Part shown: one piece after another, positions 43,557 to 53,017 of the stretch | Layout of the letters: every line of letters starts with the position of its first letter | How positions within the stretch are numbered: position 1 is the stretch's first letter | NCBI GenBank assembly: GCA_944392815.1 | Contig: CALXXY010000002.1 | Location: 1-64,000 of the forward strand | Length of the DNA: 64,000 bases | Source of the DNA: an uncultured Alphaproteobacteria bacterium | GTDB lineage: Bacteria > Pseudomonadota > Alphaproteobacteria > Rs-D84 | Direction of reading: 5' to 3' | Translations under genes and position numbers: made by a program | The notes under the pieces: model-generated | Databases searched by the model: none | The model's input: the letters and a program-made list of their open reading frames with translations, nothing else | Told to the model about the DNA's origin: nothing

Positions 43557-46346
43557 TTACATTGCGATTTCATACCACACTGGACTGCCATCGCCATCCG
43601 TGCCCAGTACGCTGTTCGCTGGTTTTGCGCCCGCCGGCGCGGCCACTGCGTTCGCCGCGTTATCCAACGCGCTTTGCACATCGGTCGCCAATTTAGATTT
43701 CGAAATTGCCGCATCGGCCGCAACATCGGCGTCATGAATCTGATCCTTGTACGCCAACGCCTTCAGATCTGCGGTATTGGCCTTGCCATCAATTTCGTCC
43801 TGCAAATCCTGGTGCAATTTCGGTTTAGTCACCGCACCATCATCGATTTGATCGGTGTTAATATCTACACCCTCGGCCACAGTGTTGGTGACATATGCCT
43901 CGACTGCGTGAACCGTCGGATATTTGGTCGTGGATCCGGTATCCGCCGTCATATCGTCGGTCTTGTTCGCGGCATTTTCGGCGGTGTATCCCAACGCGTC
44001 TTGCTTGCCCGCGATATCATCGGCATAGCCGTCGTACACAGAAACCTTTTCCGCGGTAATGCCCGAATTCACGGCATTCAATTGTTCGGCGGTCAAAGCG
44101 TCCTGTTTCCCGGCGACATCTTGGCTTGCCTTCTCTGCCGCCGCCTTGGCATCGGCAACATCGGCAACCAATCCGGATTCGCCATTCCCAATTATATTGG
44201 TAATGTTCGTAATCTGGGATTGAACACCAGTGTCAGGATTCGTGATTTCGGATACCTGTTCGGTAATATTCGTCACGTTTTCTGTGACATTCGTGACGTT
44301 TTCGGTCAATTCACCGATTTGCTGAACCAGGCCACCTGCGCCATCTTCACCACTGACAGTTGTCTGCAAATCATCAACCACAGATGCGTCGGCCTTGGCC
44401 GCCAATGCCGCAGTCACCGCCGCAGACGATGGATATTTTGCTTCGTCATTGGTAATTGTTGTCGCCTCGCGCGCGGAAACATCTTGCTTTAATGCCAAAT
44501 TGGCTTGCACGCTTTCCGCGGTTTGCGCCGCTTCCTCGGCCGCGGTTTGTGCCGCTGATGCCGCGGTATTCGCCGCCCCTATCTGGTCGGCTAAACCTGT
44601 ACCCTCGGCATTAATGGTCGAATCCAATTGCCCAACCGTCTGTTCCAGTGTATCCAGTTCGGACGCATTGGCCTTGGTTTCCAATTCTTTATACACGGCC
44701 GCGCCAGATGGGTATTTTGTTGTATCGGCCTCGGACACAACCTGAACCAGGTTCGAAACATCTTGTTTTCCGGCCAGGACCTGTTCCATACCCTCCATAC
44801 CGCCAACGGCAACGTCCTCTAACTTTTCGTCAATCTGCGCTGTGGTATACGCGTCGGTAATGCCGTATCCGGCCAACGTTGTGGCTTTATCGGCCTTGCC
44901 CGCCAAAGCGTCCGTCAGTTCCGTATCCGTCACCATATTTTCCGTGGCGGTCGAAATCGCACCACTCAAACCGTCTGTCGTCACATAGTTCGACGCATCG
45001 GTCAATTCAGCAACAGTTGTGGGAACGTCATCAACGTTCGCCTTGGCCGCCAACGCCGCCGTCACCGCGGACGTAGACGGATAATCTGTATCGCTGTTGG
45101 TCAGTGTTGTTTTTTTGTTCAAAACATCTTCTTTGCCGGTCAGGCCAGCCAACGCCTGGGCCGCGCTTTCCGCCGCCCCGGTTGCCGTGGCTGCCGCACT
45201 GCCCGCCAATTGGGAAACAGTTTCCAATTCGCCGTCCAACGCGGTCACATTGCCAGACAAATCATTAACACTTTTGACCAGACCGGAATTCACATCGCCA
45301 ACCGTTGTTTTTAACCCAGCAACGTCAGTTTTAAATTGTTCGATTTCCGCACTGCCAACAATATCGCTGGTGGCGTCCTCGATGGCCTTGGTAATTTCTT
45401 CCCTGTTCATGGCGTCACTGATGCCATAGCCCGCCAGGGTTGTGGCCTTGTCCGCCTTGGTGGACAGTTTGTCATCTACATATTGTATAGTCGCGTATGT
45501 ATCGGCCAAATTCGCAATTGCCGCGCCAATCGCAGCATTCATCTGTTCGGTCGTGGAATATGCGTCCAAATTCGCCGGATCGCCGGGTTCGCCCTTTTCA
45601 CCCTGGGGACCGGTAATATCCGCCTTGGCAATCAGTTCACGCCAGTCATCATTTCCTTCACCAACATAGCGCCACAACAAATGCGTATCATTGGAACCTA
45701 ATTCAACCTCACGCCCATCTTTGCCCGCAACAGTTTCCAACGCACCCTGCAACGCATCAACATCGACAAAGATTTCATTGTCATCTTCGATAATAATATA
45801 TCCGTCCGCCCCCGGGATTAATTTACCCTGGGTTTCGTCCCTTAATATATCAATGCTTTCGTGAATATCACTGTCGGCGGTGTGTAAATCCTCGACCTCG
45901 CGCATTAAATCGTCCACGTCCTGGCGCAATCCGGACACATCAGGATTGGTATCACCCCCAGATGACGAACCACCACCAGACGACGAAGAACCACCCCCAG
46001 ACGGGCGCAGTGAACTGCCCCCGCTGACGGCCGTGCCGCCACCCAAATAATGACCAATCGACAAACGCGGCGACGTTGCAACGCGGCCAGATGTGGTGTT
46101 GCTGGTACTGATTGATGTGGCCGTCCCAGACGCACCGGAATTCGGCGTCACCCGCAGCGACCCACCGCGCACAGACGCCGTGGAATTCGCGGCACTGCCA
46201 CTGCCCGCGGCCGCCGCATCGGACGCACTGGCATATGTCCCAGCCCCGCCCAACGCACGAACCGACGACGCGCCGTACGCCCCAGAAACCGCCGTGCATA
46301 ATACGCAAATAATTGCTAATCTTGAAATTTTCAGATCGTGTTTCAT
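43557..46346 (-). CDS. Large exported repeat protein, surface paralogue 4, with collagen-like segment
   Basis: 929 residues, the largest. Signal peptide (KISRLAIICVLCTAVSGAYG), Ser/Gly-rich low-complexity region to about residue 130, a globular segment with GREVELGSNDTHLLWRYVGE, then a short collagen-like run GPQGEKGEPGDPANLD (about 240). Long heptad and YPSxxAVxxAL repeats follow, and it ends in GAKPANSVLGTDGDGSPVWY. The ATG at 46346 has AGAGGGA upstream; the TTG at 46349 is less likely. First of the four tandem genes, 62 bases after the outer-membrane barrel gene. Confidence 0.75.
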   Translation of the reverse strand: MKHDLKISRLAIICVLCTAVSGAYGASSVRALGGAGTYASASDAAAAGSGSAANSTASVRGGSLRVTPNSGASGTATSISTSNTTSGRVATSPRLSIGHYLGGGTAVSGGSSLRPSGGGSSSSGGGSSSGGDTNPDVSGLRQDVDDLMREVEDLHTADSDIHESIDILRDETQGKLIPGADGYIIIEDDNEIFVDVDALQGALETVAGKDGREVELGSNDTHLLWRYVGEGNDDWRELIAKADITGPQGEKGEPGDPANLDAYSTTEQMNAAIGAAIANLADTYATIQYVDDKLSTKADKATTLAGYGISDAMNREEITKAIEDATSDIVGSAEIEQFKTDVAGLKTTVGDVNSGLVKSVNDLSGNVTALDGELETVSQLAGSAAATATGAAESAAQALAGLTGKEDVLNKKTTLTNSDTDYPSTSAVTAALAAKANVDDVPTTVAELTDASNYVTTDGLSGAISTATENMVTDTELTDALAGKADKATTLAGYGITDAYTTAQIDEKLEDVAVGGMEGMEQVLAGKQDVSNLVQVVSEADTTKYPSGAAVYKELETKANASELDTLEQTVGQLDSTINAEGTGLADQIGAANTAASAAQTAAEEAAQTAESVQANLALKQDVSAREATTITNDEAKYPSSAAVTAALAAKADASVVDDLQTTVSGEDGAGGLVQQIGELTENVTNVTENVTNITEQVSEITNPDTGVQSQITNITNIIGNGESGLVADVADAKAAAEKASQDVAGKQDALTAEQLNAVNSGITAEKVSVYDGYADDIAGKQDALGYTAENAANKTDDMTADTGSTTKYPTVHAVEAYVTNTVAEGVDINTDQIDDGAVTKPKLHQDLQDEIDGKANTADLKALAYKDQIHDADVAADAAISKSKLATDVQSALDNAANAVAAPAGAKPANSVLGTDGDGSPVWYEIAM

Positions 46347-46408
46347 CAATTCCCTCTACTTACGCAATGATAACATATTTCTGCGAATCGGGTCAATAGC
46401 ATTTTGTG

Positions 46409-47131
46409 TTAAAATTCATATCTGATTCCGACCGATATAGAATTATCCAATATGAAATCGATATCATTCTGGAACCATGTCGCACCACTGCCGTCATCAA
46501 AATGCAGATTATTTATGCGCTGATCCCCGCCCATCAGACCCGACAGACGATACCGAATATCCAGCACTAAATTATTATCCAATTCGTGTGAATACCCGAC
46601 CATCACGCCGGCCATCGGTGAAAAATTATATTCTGTGCGTTCACTGCCGTCGGCCCAGGTCATATCCAACGTAGTAATGGACATAGCCGCACCAACACCC
46701 GCACCCAAATACAAACCGTTTGTGAAATCATAATACCCATTCAGCAATACATACGGGATTTGCATTGTGAATTCAGCGGCGAAATCTTTGTCCTTGAAAT
46801 AGCCCAGATAACCGGCCTCTAACTCTGCACGCCAAAAATACGCGAACTGACGACCGCCGAATAAACTGCCACCAAATGCGGGCTCGAACGAATATTTGTC
46901 GCTGCCATAACTTTCGACAGGATTAAAATTATCACCTGTGCTGTATTCGTTTTTCCAATTCCAGAAATTTAAATCTGCGCGTGCACCAATGTACCAGCCG
47001 GTTTTTGCCTTGTCCGTGTAATCATATGTCACGACATACCCGCCGTCTGCGCCGCGTGTCAAATAACTGGGTGCCGCAACCGCAGGCGTCGCACAGGCCA
47101 GCAAAACAGCCAAAGAAACTAATCTTTTCAT
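46409..47131 (-). CDS. Outer-membrane beta-barrel protein, leader of the surface operon
   Basis: 240 residues. Signal peptide MKRLVSLAVLLACATPAVA, then alternating strands (TGWYIGARADLNFWNWKNEY, LYLGAGVGAAMSITTLDMTW, NNLVLDIRYRLSGLMGGDQR), and the C-terminal phenylalanine of BAM substrates (ISVGIRYEF). It resembles eight-stranded Omp25/opacity-type barrels. It lies upstream of and in line with the four large repeat proteins, so it may anchor or expose them; that is inference. Divergent from pal. Confidence 0.8.
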   Translation of the reverse strand: MKRLVSLAVLLACATPAVAAPSYLTRGADGGYVVTYDYTDKAKTGWYIGARADLNFWNWKNEYSTGDNFNPVESYGSDKYSFEPAFGGSLFGGRQFAYFWRAELEAGYLGYFKDKDFAAEFTMQIPYVLLNGYYDFTNGLYLGAGVGAAMSITTLDMTWADGSERTEYNFSPMAGVMVGYSHELDNNLVLDIRYRLSGLMGGDQRINNLHFDDGSGATWFQNDIDFILDNSISVGIRYEF

Positions 47132-47160
47132 ATTTCCTTCCTTTTTATTTAATTCGATTT

Positions 47161-47169
47161 ATTATATCA
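47161..47169 (-). promoter_or_regulatory. Extended -10 promoter of the barrel/surface operon
   Basis: On the minus strand TGATATAAT, 30 bases upstream of the ATG at 47131; the -35 is only a T-run. Confidence 0.5.
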
Positions 47170-47205
47170 TAAAACGACACATCAAAAAAAGTAGAAAATC
47201 ATATA

Positions 47206-47235
47206 TTGACATTTTTTTATAAAATCTGGTAAATT
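47206..47235 (+). promoter_or_regulatory. Promoter of pal
   Basis: TTGACA (47206-47211), 18 bases, TAAATT (47230-47235) with an extended TGG, 36 bases before the ATG. Confidence 0.6.
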
Positions 47236-47271
47236 AATATCATATAGATATCACGAAGGGGAAAAATAATT

Positions 47272-47673
47272 ATGAAAAAAATTTTATTGTGCATGGCAAT
47301 TTTGACAATGACTGCGTGCAGCGGCGTGGGCAACATCAATGATGACAAGGTGTTTTTCGCATTCGATTCCGCGGTGATTTCTGATGACGCACGCGCAGAA
47401 TTGGAAAAACAATCATTATATATGAAACAAAATCCGGATAAAAATGTTGTGCTCGAGGGTCACTGTGACGAACGCGGTTCCACGGAATACAACCTGGCAC
47501 TGGGGGCATTGCGTGCGGGTAATGCGGCACACGTGCTGATTGCCGACGGAATCGAACCTGAACGTATTAAAACAATTTCATATGGCAAAGAACGTCCGCA
47601 ATATCCCGGCACAGGCGAAGAAGTATGGGCATTAAATCGTAATTCCACGACCAAGGTTGTCGATGCCGAATAA
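47272..47673 (+). CDS. pal: Peptidoglycan-associated lipoprotein Pal
   Basis: 133 residues. Lipobox LTMTAC gives an outer-membrane lipoprotein after cleavage before Cys17. The OmpA-like domain binds peptidoglycan: FFAFDSAVISDDARAELEKQ, VVLEGHCDERGSTEYNLALG (key Asp and Arg in CDERGSTEYN) and GALRAGNAAHVLIADGIEPE. It is shorter than E. coli Pal mainly in the N-terminal linker. It works with TolB, whose gene is 4 kb downstream on the other strand. It has its own promoter and terminator. Confidence 0.95.
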   Translation: MKKILLCMAILTMTACSGVGNINDDKVFFAFDSAVISDDARAELEKQSLYMKQNPDKNVVLEGHCDERGSTEYNLALGALRAGNAAHVLIADGIEPERIKTISYGKERPQYPGTGEEVWALNRNSTTKVVDAE

Positions 47674-47680
47674 AAAAATA

Positions 47681-47702
47681 AAAATGCGCCACGGCGCATT
47701 TT
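47681..47702 (+). terminator. Terminator of pal
   Basis: AAAATGCGC / GCGCATTTT with a CACG loop, followed by Ts. Confidence 0.8.
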
Positions 47703-47753
47703 TATTTTTATGTATGCTTGACCATATAATCTTTTTTTAATATCATTTTTCAT

Positions 47754-48551
47754 ATGGAAAATAACACAGCAATATCTTTTGCAAATGTGGGTGCGCGATA
47801 TGATAACGGTCGCGAAGTATTATCCGATGTTTCGTTCAACATATCTTCTGGCGGGTTTTATTTCCTGTCTGGGGCATCTGGGGCGGGCAAAACAACACTG
47901 TTGCGATTAATTTATCAATTGCATAAACCGTGCCGTGGACAAATAAAATTATTCGGGCGCATTACAAACGAAATGACGCGCGACGAAATCGCAAATCTGC
48001 GCCACAAAATGGCAATTGTATTCCAGGAATATTCCCTGTTGTCGCATATGTCTGTGTTTGACAATGTGGCACTGCCGCTGCGCGTGCGCGGATTACCCGA
48101 ATCCAAAATCAAAAAACTGGTAATCAAGGTTCTGGAATGGGTCGGTCTGGCTAAATACGCGGACGCAAATCCCAAAACTTTGTCTGGTGGCCAACAACAG
48201 CGTGTATCAGTCGCCCGCGCGATTATTATCCAGCCCGCAATTTTACTGGCCGACGAACCAACCGGCAACCTGGACGACGAAAATGCGTCGCGCCTGATGG
48301 AATTGTTTATACAAATGAACAAAACATTTGGGACAACTATTATTTTGGCCACACACAGCACTAAATTAATGGAAACATACAAATTCCCAATCATTCACGT
48401 GGAAAATCATCGCGTCAGTTTTTCTGGCGCACGCGACACTGCTGTGCATGCCACCGCCCCCGCCCAACCAACGCGGGTATGGCGTGGCCCCAAACCACAA
48501 AATTACTTCGCAGAATTATCAAAACAATTTGACGATATTGGGAACGCATAA
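47754..48551 (+). CDS. ftsE: Cell-division ABC ATPase FtsE
   Basis: 265 residues. FtsE with FtsX couples the divisome to septal peptidoglycan hydrolases. Walker [15 protein letters not shown], signature [14 protein letters not shown], Walker [14 protein letters not shown] and the switch His in [10 protein letters not shown] are complete. It is about 40 residues longer than E. coli FtsE because of a C-terminal tail (from [12 protein letters not shown]) rich in Pro and Gln. No Shine-Dalgarno is seen before the ATG; TATAAT lies 22 bases upstream. ftsX follows without a gap. Confidence 0.93.
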   Translation: MENNTAISFANVGARYDNGREVLSDVSFNISSGGFYFLSGASGAGKTTLLRLIYQLHKPCRGQIKLFGRITNEMTRDEIANLRHKMAIVFQEYSLLSHMSVFDNVALPLRVRGLPESKIKKLVIKVLEWVGLAKYADANPKTLSGGQQQRVSVARAIIIQPAILLADEPTGNLDDENASRLMELFIQMNKTFGTTIILATHSTKLMETYKFPIIHVENHRVSFSGARDTAVHATAPAQPTRVWRGPKPQNYFAELSKQFDDIGNA

Positions 48552-49394
48552 ATGACAAAACGGCCAATTGTATTTTCACTGGTACACGAACAATCTATAT
48601 TCATGACGGCAATCATGGGGTTGCTGACATTTTTGGCCGTGGTGGCGTTTGGAATCGCATTGGCAATCGGCACGGGCGTAGTGCGCTGGAATTCACAGTG
48701 GGATTTGACTGCAACTGTGCAAATTATGAATCCAGATAACGCCGCGGCCGTCAACAAAATTATTGATGAAAATGGCGATAAAATAAAATCCAGCACAGAA
48801 ATCACGACCGATGAAATGCGTGATTTATTGCGCCCATGGCTGTCTGGGGGCGGTGGCGCATTGGAAAATTATTTGCCAAAAATGTATGAAATTCAGTTTA
48901 ATTCCGCCGACGACATGGAATCAGTTCAAACACAAATCGGCGACAATGCACGATTCCTGACACACGCATCGGCATTGCACAGTTCCACATCAGCCGGGTG
49001 GAAAATGATATTTATATCGGCGTTCGTGTTGCTGTTAACGTTGGGCGCAATTGGCGTATGCATTTCGTACATCGCACGAAACACAGCATTACTGCACAAA
49101 CGTGAATTGGAAATATTAAATCAAATCGGCGCAACGGACTCGTACGTCGCGCGCCAAATGCAGATAATCATTGCAAAAATCTGCACCGTCGCATGCAGTG
49201 CTGGATTCGTTGTCGCGGCACCTGTATTGTTATTAATCCTGGGTGCGGCACACAGTGCGCGTGTTGGCCTGATGGCAATGTTGGGAATTTCTGGTTGGGG
49301 TTGGTTTGCGCTGTTTTTGTTGCCTGTGGCGATTATAATTTTCGCGATATGGATAACAAAACGCACAACTGTAAATATATTAAAGAATGATTAA
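48552..49394 (+). CDS. ftsX: Cell-division membrane protein FtsX
   Basis: 280 residues with four predicted membrane helices: one near residues 18-40, then a periplasmic domain of about 110 residues and three helices in the C-terminal half (ISAFVLLLTLGAIGVCISYI and onward), the classical FtsX layout. Residues HKRELEILNQIGATDSYVAR match the family's conserved cytoplasmic loop that couples to FtsE. The stop overlaps the start of the next gene by one base (TAATG). Confidence 0.92.
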   Translation: MTKRPIVFSLVHEQSIFMTAIMGLLTFLAVVAFGIALAIGTGVVRWNSQWDLTATVQIMNPDNAAAVNKIIDENGDKIKSSTEITTDEMRDLLRPWLSGGGGALENYLPKMYEIQFNSADDMESVQTQIGDNARFLTHASALHSSTSAGWKMIFISAFVLLLTLGAIGVCISYIARNTALLHKRELEILNQIGATDSYVARQMQIIIAKICTVACSAGFVVAAPVLLLILGAAHSARVGLMAMLGISGWGWFALFLLPVAIIIFAIWITKRTTVNILKND

Positions 49395-49903
49395 TGAGAT
49401 TGTTAACCCCATCTTTGTTATTAATCACGTGTTTTGTAATTGGTGGTGCGGTATTTAAATCCGTGGCCCCGCGCAGGTGCCCCGCCATTTTACCCAACGA
49501 CACCATATTTGTACTGACGGGCGATATGCGCCGCATACCATTTGCCATGCGCCAACTGCGCAAATATCCAAACACAGATTTATACATAATCGGCGCGGGC
49601 GTAAACGGTTCGTTCGACATGGCCCGCCGCGTCACAATTGAATCAGAATCTAAATCCACATACCAAAACGCATTGGCCATACGGGACATAGCCACAACCA
49701 ACGGATTAAATCGCATCGTCCTGATTACGACCGAAGATCACATGAACCGCGCCAAATATTTAATAGAACACGAATTGCCATATACGGAAATAGTCGCCTG
49801 CCCTGTGCCATTGTCGGATATGCCGGTCACAAAACGACTTGAAAGATGGGCCATAGAATATGTAAAATACATCGTCACTTTATTCGGATTCAAAGAAGGT
49901 TAA
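49394..49903 (+). CDS. DUF218 / YdcF-like envelope protein
   Basis: 169 residues. One N-terminal membrane helix (LLTPSLLLITCFVIGGAVF) then a soluble domain with IFVLTGDMRRIPFAMRQLRK, LYIIGAGVNG, ESESKSTYQNALAIRDIATT and IVLITTEDHMNRAKYLIEHE, which fit the DUF218 (YdcF/ElyC/SanA) family, linked to envelope integrity and lipid-carrier use. The ftsEX-DUF218-plsC order is common in alphaproteobacteria and supports the call. Translationally coupled to ftsX. Confidence 0.85.
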   Translation: MRLLTPSLLLITCFVIGGAVFKSVAPRRCPAILPNDTIFVLTGDMRRIPFAMRQLRKYPNTDLYIIGAGVNGSFDMARRVTIESESKSTYQNALAIRDIATTNGLNRIVLITTEDHMNRAKYLIEHELPYTEIVACPVPLSDMPVTKRLERWAIEYVKYIVTLFGFKEG

Positions 49904-49934
49904 ACTTTAAATAACACAAAGGAAAAAAAACAAA

Positions 49935-50642
49935 ATGTTCAGAACGATTATTTTTAAACTGGTATTGGCATTGCATTTTATTTTGTGGGCACCAATATTG
50001 CTGGTGGGATTAATTTCGGACCGTATTAACAGATTTTTTGTTTTGACATGCGCGTCTGGTGTGCTGTTTTTGGCACGTGTTGTCGCGGGCATAAAATATG
50101 AAATACACTATCCCCCACACGAAGAAAACGGTGTCCCAGTTGCCCCAAACGGCAACATTCGCCTGGACGGGAAATCAATCATTGCGGCAAAACATATGTC
50201 CATATTGGAAATAGCAGTTTTATCCACCCATATTCGCAATTCTTTTTTCATTATCAAACGTGAATTGCTGTGGATACCTATTTACGGGTGGGCATTTTGG
50301 CGCATGGGACTGCAGCCGGTAAACCGTGCCCGTGGCGCAACAAACATGCAAAAATTAACCCACGCAGTTGCAAAAAAAATCATGGACGGCAAAGTGTTAA
50401 TCATTTTCCCCGAAGGCACCCGTGTCAAACCCGGCCAAACGGTAAAATTAAAACGCGGATTGCTGTTTTTGGCCCACGAATTAAAATTGCCTATTTTACC
50501 GGTCGGCACAGACGCAGGAAAATATTGGCCCAAACATGGCCGTATGCACAGTGGCACCGCACACGTATGGTTCGAACCTGTATTACCATGTAATGCGTCG
50601 CTGGACGAAATATCCGCGGCCATCAACCGCCACAGCGCATAA
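49935..50642 (+). CDS. plsC: 1-acyl-sn-glycerol-3-phosphate acyltransferase (PlsC family)
   Basis: 235 residues. Adds the second acyl chain in phosphatidic acid synthesis. Catalytic box AAKHMSILEIAV is H-x4-E rather than H-x4-D, as in many alphaproteobacteria; then PVNRARGA and FPEGTRVKPG. An N-terminal hydrophobic segment anchors it at the membrane. It follows the DUF218 gene and ends in a terminator. PlsC and an acyltransferase for lipid A or ornithine lipids cannot be told apart with certainty. Confidence 0.85.
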   Translation: MFRTIIFKLVLALHFILWAPILLVGLISDRINRFFVLTCASGVLFLARVVAGIKYEIHYPPHEENGVPVAPNGNIRLDGKSIIAAKHMSILEIAVLSTHIRNSFFIIKRELLWIPIYGWAFWRMGLQPVNRARGATNMQKLTHAVAKKIMDGKVLIIFPEGTRVKPGQTVKLKRGLLFLAHELKLPILPVGTDAGKYWPKHGRMHSGTAHVWFEPVLPCNASLDEISAAINRHSA

Positions 50643-50643
50643 A

Positions 50644-50671
50644 TAAAAAATCCCGCACTGCGGGATTTTTT
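50644..50671 (+). terminator. Terminator of the ftsE-plsC operon
   Basis: AAAAATCCCGC / GCGGGATTTTT with an ACT loop, right after the plsC stop. Confidence 0.8.
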
Positions 50672-50713
50672 ACAGCATTGACAATCGCCCAGAAATTCGG
50701 GTAAAATAAATAC

Positions 50714-50757
50714 AAGCAAATGCCGAAAAAAACCACCGGTTTCCATCGGTGTTTTTT
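50714..50757 (+). ncRNA. Possible tiny RNA with own promoter and terminator
   Basis: TTGACA (50678-50683), 18 bases, TAAAAT (50702-50707), then only about 20 bases before CACCG / CGGTG (50734-50751) and six Ts. The transcript would be about 45 nt. It may equally be a remnant promoter plus the terminator of the nuclease gene on the other strand. Confidence 0.25.
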
Positions 50758-50798
50758 ATATTCAGAATAATAATAACGTTATTATAAATACTGTATTT

Positions 50799-51206
50799 TT
50801 ATTCACACCACGATGCGCGACGCCCGCCATCGTACGGGCGCGCCAATTTTTCATTTAATAAAATTTTTGATACATCGTGCCCATCGGCGTCATACACACG
50901 CGCATCAATCCGCCCCAAATACTTATCGTCCCGCACATTACGCAGTTCCACAATTGTGCCAACTGGCAATAATTCAGCCAACCTGTCGCGCGCCTGCACC
51001 GCCATTGTAGTTTCACTGTCACATTGCCCATGAATTTCAGGCGTATCCACATTATCCAACCGCACCCGCACGGCAACAGTTATATCATCGTCCAACAGCA
51101 CATGCGCCCCAAACGTATCACCATCGACTATATAATCAACAACAGCCGGCACGCCCCACGCCGCACCGGCCAAAAATACAGCACAAAAACATAAAATCCA
51201 GCGCAT
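50799..51206 (-). CDS. Exported staphylococcal-nuclease-like (TNase) protein
   Basis: 135 residues. Signal peptide MRWILCFCAVFLAGAAWG. The SNase fold shows YIVDGDTFGAHVLL, VRVRLDNVDTPEIHGQCD (with the Arg and Asp of the Ca site) and RDDKYLGRIDARVYDADG with the second catalytic Arg, ending KLARPYDGG. These proteins cut nucleic acids in the envelope or outside. ATG 51206 is 8 bases from the tolB stop, so it is probably in the tolB transcript; the open frame to 51284 overlaps tolB. Confidence 0.88.
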   Translation of the reverse strand: MRWILCFCAVFLAGAAWGVPAVVDYIVDGDTFGAHVLLDDDITVAVRVRLDNVDTPEIHGQCDSETTMAVQARDRLAELLPVGTIVELRNVRDDKYLGRIDARVYDADGHDVSKILLNEKLARPYDGGRRASWCE

Positions 51207-51213
51207 ACTATAA

Positions 51214-52533
51214 CTACGGCAACCTGGGCGACCATGTTGGTTCCACCCCATACACACCATCAGGCAATTCGATATCATACACATTTTGCCCAGTAATATC
51301 GACGCTGCGAATATGGCTCATACGGTCCATACCATCAATTGATTTTTCTGTTTCATAGTACACCAACCGACGCGACCCAGGCGCCCAGGACGGTGCCTCC
51401 ATATACCAGCCGCCGGCCAAAATTTTTTCATTGCGTCCACGCGGATTCATAATACCGATGTAAAACGTATCATCTGCGATTTTTGTGAACGCGATGAATT
51501 TACCATCAGGCGACCACGCAGGCGTCGCATACCGCCCCGCCCCATACGTAATGCGTTCCACATCGCCGGTTTCTAAATCCAATATATAAATTTGTTGATT
51601 ACCACTGCGGTCGGAATTGAACGCCATTTTTTTACCGTCCGGCGAATACGACGGACTGGTATTCAGCGAATTTCCAAACGTTAATTGGCGCAATTTTTTG
51701 GATTCTATGTCATATTCATATATATGCGTTATACCATGCTTTACCAAAGACAGCGCGATTTTATTCCCATCTGGCGAAAAACGTGGCGCAAAATTCATGC
51801 CCCCAAATTGCCCCAAACGCCGCTGTTCACCTGTTTCCAAATCCAGCGTCCACACCATCGGGTCGTCATCGCGGAACGACAAAAACACGATTGTCTGCAT
51901 ATTCGGCGAAAAATGCGGCGACATAACAAAAGTATCCTCGTCCGACAGGTACCGCAATCCATATCCGTCCTGGTCCATAATCGCCATACGTTTCACACGA
52001 TCCTGGACGGGTCCGGTTTCTGCAATAAACACGATTTGAGTATCAAAATACCCAATTTCACCAGTTAAACGTTCATAAATGGCATCAGCCATAATATGCG
52101 CCAAACGTCGCACAGATTTTTTAGACGACACCAAACTTTGTGCCTCTATCTGTTCGCGGCCGGCAATATCCCACACCCAAAATTCCAGATTATACCGCCC
52201 ACCGGATTCAGCCGATAATTTTGCCTGGACCAGCACCTGGGCACGCACAGCCGACCATAATTTAAAATCCGGCATTTTGCCCATTTCAACAAATTCAGGC
52301 AACGCATCACGGGACACTATGCGAAACAACCCTGTCGATTTTAAATCGGCATCCACCACATCGCGCAACATTTCCGCATCTTTGGCAGAAACGTTCCCAA
52401 TCGTTTCGAATTTCTGCACGGCAACGGCAATGGGCTCGGTCGCGCCGGCAACAATATCAACCTTTAATTCAGCCCGTGCAGGCACCACCACCATGGCCCA
52501 GGCCACCAAAACTGCAAATATTTTTTTCATCAT
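51214..52533 (-). CDS. tolB: Tol-Pal system translocation protein TolB
   Basis: 439 residues. Periplasmic beta-propeller that binds Pal and Lpp-like proteins during outer-membrane constriction. Signal peptide (KKIFAVLVAWAMVVVPARA), N-terminal alpha/beta domain, then PD40 blades: FAPRFSPDGNKIALSLVKHG, NTSPSYSPDGKKMAFNSDRS and YATPAWSPDGKFIAFTKIAD. The end YGVEPTWSPRLP is typical. tolQRA are not in this window; pal is 4 kb away. Two ATGs (52533, 52530) share the same AAAGGA site. Confidence 0.96.
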   Translation of the reverse strand: MMKKIFAVLVAWAMVVVPARAELKVDIVAGATEPIAVAVQKFETIGNVSAKDAEMLRDVVDADLKSTGLFRIVSRDALPEFVEMGKMPDFKLWSAVRAQVLVQAKLSAESGGRYNLEFWVWDIAGREQIEAQSLVSSKKSVRRLAHIMADAIYERLTGEIGYFDTQIVFIAETGPVQDRVKRMAIMDQDGYGLRYLSDEDTFVMSPHFSPNMQTIVFLSFRDDDPMVWTLDLETGEQRRLGQFGGMNFAPRFSPDGNKIALSLVKHGITHIYEYDIESKKLRQLTFGNSLNTSPSYSPDGKKMAFNSDRSGNQQIYILDLETGDVERITYGAGRYATPAWSPDGKFIAFTKIADDTFYIGIMNPRGRNEKILAGGWYMEAPSWAPGSRRLVYYETEKSIDGMDRMSHIRSVDITGQNVYDIELPDGVYGVEPTWSPRLP

Positions 52534-52662
52534 TTGTGTAAATCCTTTCCCAACAATACAGCAATTTTATATACATATTCTGAAAAAAGCAAGAAATCAC
52601 CACCCATTTTCCACCACACACAATCGCCATCACAACCGCCCCCACAGCCGTAATTACAACCG

Positions 52663-52716
52663 TGTTGACGACCGCAATTACAAATGTATTGACAAATGTC
52701 AATACGATGATATAGT
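52663..52716 (+). promoter_or_regulatory. Promoter with palindromic operator of the CopG-DinD-like operon
   Basis: TTGACA (52689-52694), 16 bases, TATAGT (52711-52716). The palindrome TATTGACA-AA-TGTCAATA (52687-52704) covers the -35. A 24-base-shifted, imperfect copy (CAACCGTGTTGACGACC) lies upstream, so two operator copies are possible. The CopG-like protein encoded next is the natural binder. Confidence 0.6.
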
Positions 52717-52761
52717 CACTTGTAAGTACGGCAGTATTGTCGCCAGTATAGGAGTTTGTGT

Positions 52762-53016
52762 ATGCCAAATGTAATGCAACAATTGTTCATCATGAACATC
52801 GAAGCACTGTTAAAGGAATATGCCGCATATCGTGCATTTAACAAATCCGACAGTGTTATAAACATGCGCATTCCACACCCAATATTGGAACGCATAAAAA
52901 AATTGGCGGAACAGCAACATGTCCCATACCAATTATTAATATCATCAGTTTTATATTCTTTGGTCAGTGCGGACGCACCATCGCCCGCCCCCCAACAACC
53001 AACCCTGGGATACTGA
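52762..53016 (+). CDS. CopG/ribbon-helix-helix-like protein, putative antitoxin or repressor
   Basis: 84 residues. VINMRIPHPILERIKKLAEQ followed by HVPYQLLISSVLYSL is the pattern of CopG/BrnA-type ribbon-helix-helix proteins: one beta strand and two helices, the second with the PYQxLISSVL motif. The N-terminal 25 residues are an extra helix. ATG 52762 has AGGAG seven bases upstream. The stop overlaps closely with the next gene's start (TGATATG). Likely represses its own operon through the palindrome at 52687. Whether it is an antitoxin depends on the partner. Confidence 0.65.
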   Translation: MPNVMQQLFIMNIEALLKEYAAYRAFNKSDSVINMRIPHPILERIKKLAEQQHVPYQLLISSVLYSLVSADAPSPAPQQPTLGY

Positions 53017-53017
53017 T

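Noticed and set aside
43557..46346. Trimeric autotransporter (YadA family)
   Set aside because: Stalk-like repeats fit, but no C-terminal YadA barrel or other translocation unit is present in any of the four proteins.
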